This document shows, piece by piece, positions 58,590-64,000 of a stretch of DNA of 64,000 nt. Numbering within the stretch: the first letter of the stretch is position 1; every line of letters starts with the position of its first letter. The notes below the pieces were generated by a model. That model saw only the letters and a program-made list of their open reading frames with translations. It was not told the DNA's origin and did no database searches. The translations under genes were made by a program, and so were the position numbers. Origin of the DNA: Silurus meridionalis (lineage: Eukaryota > Chordata > Actinopteri > Siluriformes > Siluridae); contig NC_060901.1 of NCBI RefSeq assembly GCF_014805685.1, forward strand, positions 17,587,905 to 17,651,904, read 5' to 3'.

Positions 58590-59348
58590 TGTGTGTGTGA
58601 GTGTAAGCACATTACCGGAGCCTTTCTCCTCTTTCCTTTCATAATGAAAAAGCTCAGCCGATGCTTGTCTAAGTTCATTTTAAACTCATTTTGTGGCTGA
58701 GGGTTGAAAGTGCTCTTCAGTCTGATCTTGTTAGTACATGCAGTTAGCATTACTTGCTGTGTCCCACCACTTGAAAATTTCCCTTAGCTGTGATATAACC
58801 TTTTTGATCTGGCAATGATGTTACTTAATGCCTCAAAGCTGCTCTTTGCATGAATGATAATGCACTTGATGAAAGTGTACTGTATTGAGTTTTATTTAGG
58901 AAGACTTGTCAAATCAGGATAAGTCGAAATCAGAAATCTAGGGTTAGGTTTAGGTCCATTAGCTCACTGTTAACTCACATTGCTGTTATTAGCCTGAGAG
59001 GAATAATTACTTTTGAATAGGGTTGCAAAGGGGAGAAGAATTTTGGAAATATTCCAAGTTGGAAACATAACCTAGAATTTATAGAAATTTGTGGGAACTG
59101 ATAGTTTTTAGAAATCGCTAAATTTCTTATCATATACAAACATTTGGTCAAAAGCTGACGTGCATGCAAATTAATACAGATTTAAAAAGTGACATTTTTT
59201 ACTTAAATATAATTTTGTTTAACAATAGCTTACATGCAGCACAAGAAAGTTTTAAACATAAATGTATGTAATATTTATGTCATTTACGTGAATACTCGCT
59301 AAGATGGAATTTTTTTTGCAGAATACAAGAAATGATTCGTGCTATAAA

Positions 59349-59783
59349 GCACTGGTCCCCAGTGGTCCGTGGGTCAATTAGTACCGGCCGCACATAAAGA
59401 ATACATACCATATTATTTTTATTTTATTTATTATCTGATTCTGAACTATTTTTTATTTTGGAAAATTACCGGATTCTGTCTATGACTCACTCTTGATGCA
59501 GGTCATGATGCCTCTGTCACATGTCTTACCTCCATCCGCTACCTTCTTAAAGGGGCTGCTCCGGCCGCTAACACATAATACATTAGCACTAAATTGAAAC
59601 CCCCAAGCGAGTAAAATGAACAAAATACAACACAGTGGATTCACGTGTATTATTATATTTCAAAATTTTTTTATGGTTGTATAATTTTTTGTTATATTTA
59701 TCCGCCAAACCTTAAAGGCCCGTCCGTTAAAATATTGTCTGACATTAAACCGGTCTGCGCCACCAAAAGGTTCGGAGACCGCT
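59349..59783. mobile_element. hAT-type MITE
   Basis: An 8-bp duplication GCTATAAA (59341-59348, 59784-59791) flanks inverted ends GCACTGGTCCCCAGTGG and GGTTCGGAGACCGCT. 435 bp without coding sequence. Confidence 0.8.
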
Positions 59784-61134
59784 GCTATAAAGGAATGCAC
59801 AGTACATGTAGGGGGCGTGGCCTCAGTAACTCAGTGTGCCATAAATTCCTATGGAAAGTTTCCAGTCTTAAAAATTCCTAGAATTTTGCAACCCTACTTT
59901 TAAAGCATGAGGGATTTATATGGCATGGACGACGCCCCGGTCAAGCACGTTTGGCTCTCCAGCCCACCGTCTTTGCCTGCCGTCACTGCACAGCTCTGCC
60001 ACATTCATTCAACCCTTTTCTTCTCATTTCTGCTCCAATAACCAATATCGAAGTCACTCTACCGCAGCGTATTTCGACCAAAACATCAGGAACGCTTGGA
60101 TGCACATGGGCGAGATGGATAAGTGTGAGGCAAAGAAACATTGGAGTAGAGAGGGGAAAAAACCCACCCCAAATCCTCAAGTGCCCCAAGTGAATTGTAC
60201 TTCACATATACAGTATGGTTACAGTATGGCTTGTATTTATGTAGCCGTCTGAGCAGCATTACACGACTAGCCAAGTAATTTATGCACAGTTCTGCTCTGA
60301 TGCCTTTAAATACAAATTTGACATCACAGATCCTCGTAAAGATTTTTTTACATTGCCATCTATTTAAGTGCTGCTGCACATTTATATGTTGTTGATTCTG
60401 ACTATTACATTCCAATGTTAGTCTGTATAGAACCCTATACCATGGGGCCTCCCGGTATTGTTCTGAAAAGGTGCAGAATGGTGCAGTGGGCCTCAGGAAT
60501 CCATTTGCCATGCATTCAAGTCACAACACATGAAAGGCACTTGGGGTTGTTCATTGGAAATGCCTTGTTTGCTCATATCGGAAACCACCCCCCCTTCACT
60601 ATGGTCCACTCTGTTCACAGCTTCACAATGCTCACCCACACAGCACCATACACGCTGCCTGCCATCTGCCTGGTACAGCTGAAATCAGGATTTAAATCTG
60701 TACAGACGATTGTTCACAAGTGTGCGAGTGAAGGTTTTGCCCACTCGTGTCCTTTGCGACGTCAAACCAGGTTAAGATCAGGGCCCTGATTCAGATGTCA
60801 AATGACTTTCCCTAAGACAATTCCTGGGCAAGAATTTGTTCTGTGGTGTTTTATCAGCTGTCTCAGACAAATCCTGCAGGTCATGTAGCTTTATATGGCA
60901 GTCCTGGGCTGCACTTATGAGACTGGTGCTGCCAAAATCTCTGGCATAGCATTGAAGATGGCCATTTAATAACATTTTATATGTCACACACAAACATTTT
61001 TTGTGGTTTTGGGACTAAAAAAAACTCTCCATCAGTGAACAGTTCAAACAAAATAGACTTCATGATGAGACTATAATGAATTGTCTGGATCAGCCATGTT
61101 ACAGCTGTTGAAAGATTTATGATCAAACTCTTGA

Positions 61135-61345
61135 TGTCACCCAAATGAGGATGGGTTCCACTTTTGAGTCTGGTTCCTCTCAAGGTTTCTTCCTCATAAC
61201 ATCTAAGGGAGTTTTTCCTTGCCACAGTCGCCATTGCTTGCTTATCAGGGATAAATGCACACCATTCACCTTGACTGTTGATTTCTGTAAAGCTGCTTTG
61301 AGACAATGTCTGTTGTTAAAAGCGCAATATAAATAAACTTGACTT
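61135..61345 (-). repeat. Dispersed repeat, family R3
   Basis: Opposite strand to 35876-36092: CTCTCAAGGTTTCTTCCTCA through TGTAAAGCTGCTTTGAGACA to AAAAGCGCAATATAAATAAA. Confidence 0.7.
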
Positions 61346-61354
61346 GACTTGACA

Positions 61355-61490
61355 GCGCCCCTGGAGCACAGAGGGTTAAGAGACTTACTCAAGGGCCCCA
61401 AAAGTGGTAGTTTGGTGATAACGAGGCTTGAATTCCTGCCATTTCAATCAGTAACCCAGAGCCTTAACCACTGAGTTACCACTTCCCCAA
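61355..61490 (-). mobile_element. tRNA-derived SINE-like fragment (family S2)
   Basis: On the minus strand GGTAACTCAGTGGTTAAGGC is a good tRNA A-box context, and AATTCAAGCC a degenerate B box. Same family as 24690-24805. Confidence 0.55.
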
Positions 61491-61604
61491 TTGATTTCGA
61501 CTTTGAGAGTCTGATTTCTTTCAAGGTTTCTTCCTCATGTAGCCTGAGGTAGTTTTTTTCCATCACCTCCCTTAACACCTCAGGCTTACTCAATAGAGAT
61601 AAAC

Positions 61605-61870
61605 TTATAGCAGTGCTCGGCCATCAGGGCCAACAAAGCCTTTTCTGCTGGTCTAAGCTCGATCAAAATCACGAACTTGCATTTTAATCTATTTTTGTCC
61701 GTGAATATGTTTGAAATGATTTCCAATAGACTTTTATCCTCATTCCATAGTTTTTCTTTCAAGTGCGCTGCTATAATGAGCAGGCCCTCCTGGGCCACCC
61801 CCAGGCCCTCTATAAAGCGCCGTCTGTATTTCCACATCCTTCGATTGGATGGTCAGAGAGCACACTAGTC
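61605..61870 (+). repeat. Dispersed repeat, family R1 (diverged)
   Basis: CATCAGGGCCAACAAAGCCT, then TTTTCTGCTGGTCTAAGCTC and the segment GATTGGATGGTCAGAGAG match 22060-22460 in order. Confidence 0.5.
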
Positions 61871-61879
61871 AAAGCTTGT

Positions 61880-63300
61880 AAACCGCATATGTAGCTGTAT
61901 TTGATAGCTGTTTTTTTATTTCACAATAGCTGACAGATGAAAAATAATAGATTCACTTGTTTGCAGATGCACCAACAGTACAAGGACATTTACAAGACGG
62001 ACTTTTCAAGATCAGCTGGACAATGTGAGGAAAACTCAAGTTTTTCCTGAACCATTTGCACTTTCTTTCCTGTAGAATTTGCACAAGAAATATACACAAT
62101 AAAACTGTAATGCATGTAAAACCAAAATGCACAAAAATGCATGAAAACCACAGAGGTTTTATGAGGTTAATAGTGAAGCTTCCAGTATGTGGGAGATGCA
62201 GCTGTGGCTACAGTGAAAGGAGACTTGTTGAATTGTGTTCAATAGGTTTCTTGCTTTAGCAGTGGCATTCATTTCTTAAATTCAAATTTCTTAAATCGAA
62301 TATGAGGCATCTGGGGCACTGTATTGCGTAACAAAATGTATTTTCGAGTGGATTATTGTTGTCCCCATAGTAAGAAACAGCTGTCTACATGAGTCGTGCT
62401 GATCATACTGTCCATACTGAATTTGTTTTTTTAACAAATGGGAAAATTGGTTCTGAAGGGGTTCTATTTATATTTTTGTCCAGTGTAGATGTATAATGTG
62501 TGTATCCTGGGTCCTAGATTTCTGGCTTGAGTTATCGTCCAGGTCCAGCCCACCTGACTGCTCTAATATCTATAAATAACCAAAATAGCTACAACAGAGC
62601 TCCAGGTTCATTTATGTTCACTACAAATGTGACAAGTTTGCCATATTTTTTTTTTTTCCATGTCAGATTTTGTGTATTTATTACAGAGCTGCACAGCATT
62701 TCAATTAAAGGTTGGGCTGCCATATCGTATCTACTGTAAGTTTAGATAAAAAAGATCATTTTCAAGGTTACAGCTATGCCTGATTTTCAGCTCGGACATT
62801 TTTGATGCAGTCATCGTCTCCATTTCACTCTTACTGCTTGCGCATTCTCTCCTCGGATGCAGGCAAGGAGGAAAAAGACATGCAGAGGAAACACCTGCTA
62901 CCCTTTTGCTGTAATTAAATATGGCTAATGAGCAGCAGGGTTGGTTATGGTGACTGGGTGGGATTGGAGCCAATCATTCTGACTGCTGCTCCACAAATTA
63001 AGTTCACAAGATGAGGCCTTGATATGTTTGCATTTTCTTTTCTTTTTTTTTTTTTTGCCTGTTTGGACATCAATTATAGTGAATATCTTTTATATGTACA
63101 GTAACAGGGTCTAATTAGTGGAAACTCAAGCAGCTGTGGGATCACACTCAAATGATAGATACCCAAATAATATGTCTTCTTCAGTTGGTTAGTAAGTTAT
63201 TTTTTTATTTCTTATTCTGGTTGGTTTATTATAGAATTTATACCCTCTATGTACACCTGTAAGTCTAAGCATAAGCATAAGTCTAATATGTGCTTTTTGA
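61880..63300. other. Intergenic, nothing recognised
   Basis: AT-rich with poly-T runs; only short chance reading frames. Confidence 0.5.
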
Positions 63301-63307
63301 TTCAGAT

Positions 63308-63537
63308 TTTAGATTAGATTTATGGCATTTGGCAAAATCCAGAGAGACTTACATTTGTCAAATTAGTGAAATACCTAATTTAGCACTTTCCAAGTTTGTA
63401 GAATTCGAGTTATATTTATATTAAGTTTGTTATCTTGCGTACCAGTGTAGATTTATTCATTACTAGAGATTTACAGCACTTTTGTACGTCGCTCTGGATA
63501 AGGGCGTCTGCTAAATGCTGTAAATGTAAATGTAAAT
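63308..63537. mobile_element. MITE-like repeat R2 with both ends
   Basis: It starts near TAGATTTATGGCATTTGGCA and ends GGATAAGGGCGTCTGCTAAA plus TGCTGTAAATGTAAATG, in inverted relation. The right end equals the left end of the copy at 32804. Confidence 0.65.
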
Positions 63538-63699
63538 TCATACAACTGAGCAGTTACAGTGTTAAGGGGCCCAGGAGTGCCAGCTTGGTGTGGCCGAGAT
63601 TTTAAATCACAACCATCCTATCCAAAGCCCAATCGTTTGGCTATTGGAATGGAGCTGTCAAGACACAATTGGAATTTATTGGCTTTTTTTTTCTCTAGC

Positions 63700-64000
63700 C
63701 TAAAAGTTTGCCATCTTGCCACCCCCCCTTTTTGGAACCTCCCATTTATCCCATGGGGATTTACTCCCCATTCGCTCTATAACAACCTTCACTCTTCTGG
63801 GAAGATGTTCCACCAGATTTTGGAGTATGCTTGTTGTGATTTGGGTTCATTCAGCCAAAAGGCATTAATAAAGGGTCAGGTGAGAAGGCCTGGGATGCCA
63901 TCTGCGTTCCAATTCATCCAAAATATGTTGTTCAGTAGGGTTTAGAGCTCTATAGCAGGCGATTCAAGATCTTTCCCTCCAACCCATGTATCTTTAAGGG
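63700..64000 (+). mobile_element. MITE family M1, diverged and cut by window end
   Basis: Shares TCTTCTGGGAAGATGTTCCA and CTCTATAGCAGGC with 44905-45354. Confidence 0.6.

Noticed and set aside
1..64000. CRISPR arrays, operons, phage or bacterial systems
   Set aside because: The window is vertebrate nuclear DNA; repeats are transposon-derived or simple-sequence, not CRISPR-like.

Overview
This 64 kb window is vertebrate nuclear DNA, almost certainly from a teleost fish. The reasons are spliced genes with GT/AG introns, a fish-type FISNA-NACHT NLR gene, a prosaposin-receptor-like GPCR (gpr37), and a dense load of fish-type mobile elements: an RTE LINE, a tRNA-Glu SINE, Tc1/mariner, pogo-like and hAT elements, and solo LTRs. 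The species cannot be fixed from the sequence. No operons, CRISPR arrays or other prokaryotic features are present.

1-26 kb, minus strand: an NLRC3-like innate immune receptor gene can be assembled exon by exon. Exon 1 carries a 12-codon start (25922-25959). Two 117-nt repeat exons follow (25611-25727, 23874-23990), then the FISNA-NACHT exon (19458-21235) and four LRR exons (14784-14978, 10637-10810, 7455-7628, 2766-2939). Every junction is phase 2. The NACHT exon has a frameshift and an in-frame stop, so this copy is probably a pseudogene. The last LRR exon has a good donor, so the gene once continued past the left side. Its introns hold two near full-length RTE elements with target-site duplications, pogo-like elements with LTRs inside them, Tc1 remnants and SINE-like pieces.

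26-40 kb: a repeat nest without an intact host gene. A minus-strand RTE copy is split by two pogo-like elements, each with an LTR-like insertion. AT and tetranucleotide arrays, a Gypsy gag-pol remnant, a second NLR fragment (plus strand, 37.2-37.6 kb) lacking the P-loop region, hAT MITEs and a minisatellite-like tract follow.

40.7-54.7 kb, plus strand: gpr37. A CpG-rich promoter/5' UTR leads into exon 1 (CDS 41274-42155), a 10.7 kb intron and exon 2 (52853-53653). The predicted receptor has 560 residues. The intron contains an inverted, nearly identical but internally deleted copy of exon 2 (51399-51812), about 1.2 kb upstream of the real exon. I consider this the most interesting feature of the window. 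A deleted mariner element begins 30 bp after the stop codon.

54.7-64 kb: intergenic, filled with Tc1-like, hAT, MITE and SINE-like repeats; no host gene recognised.
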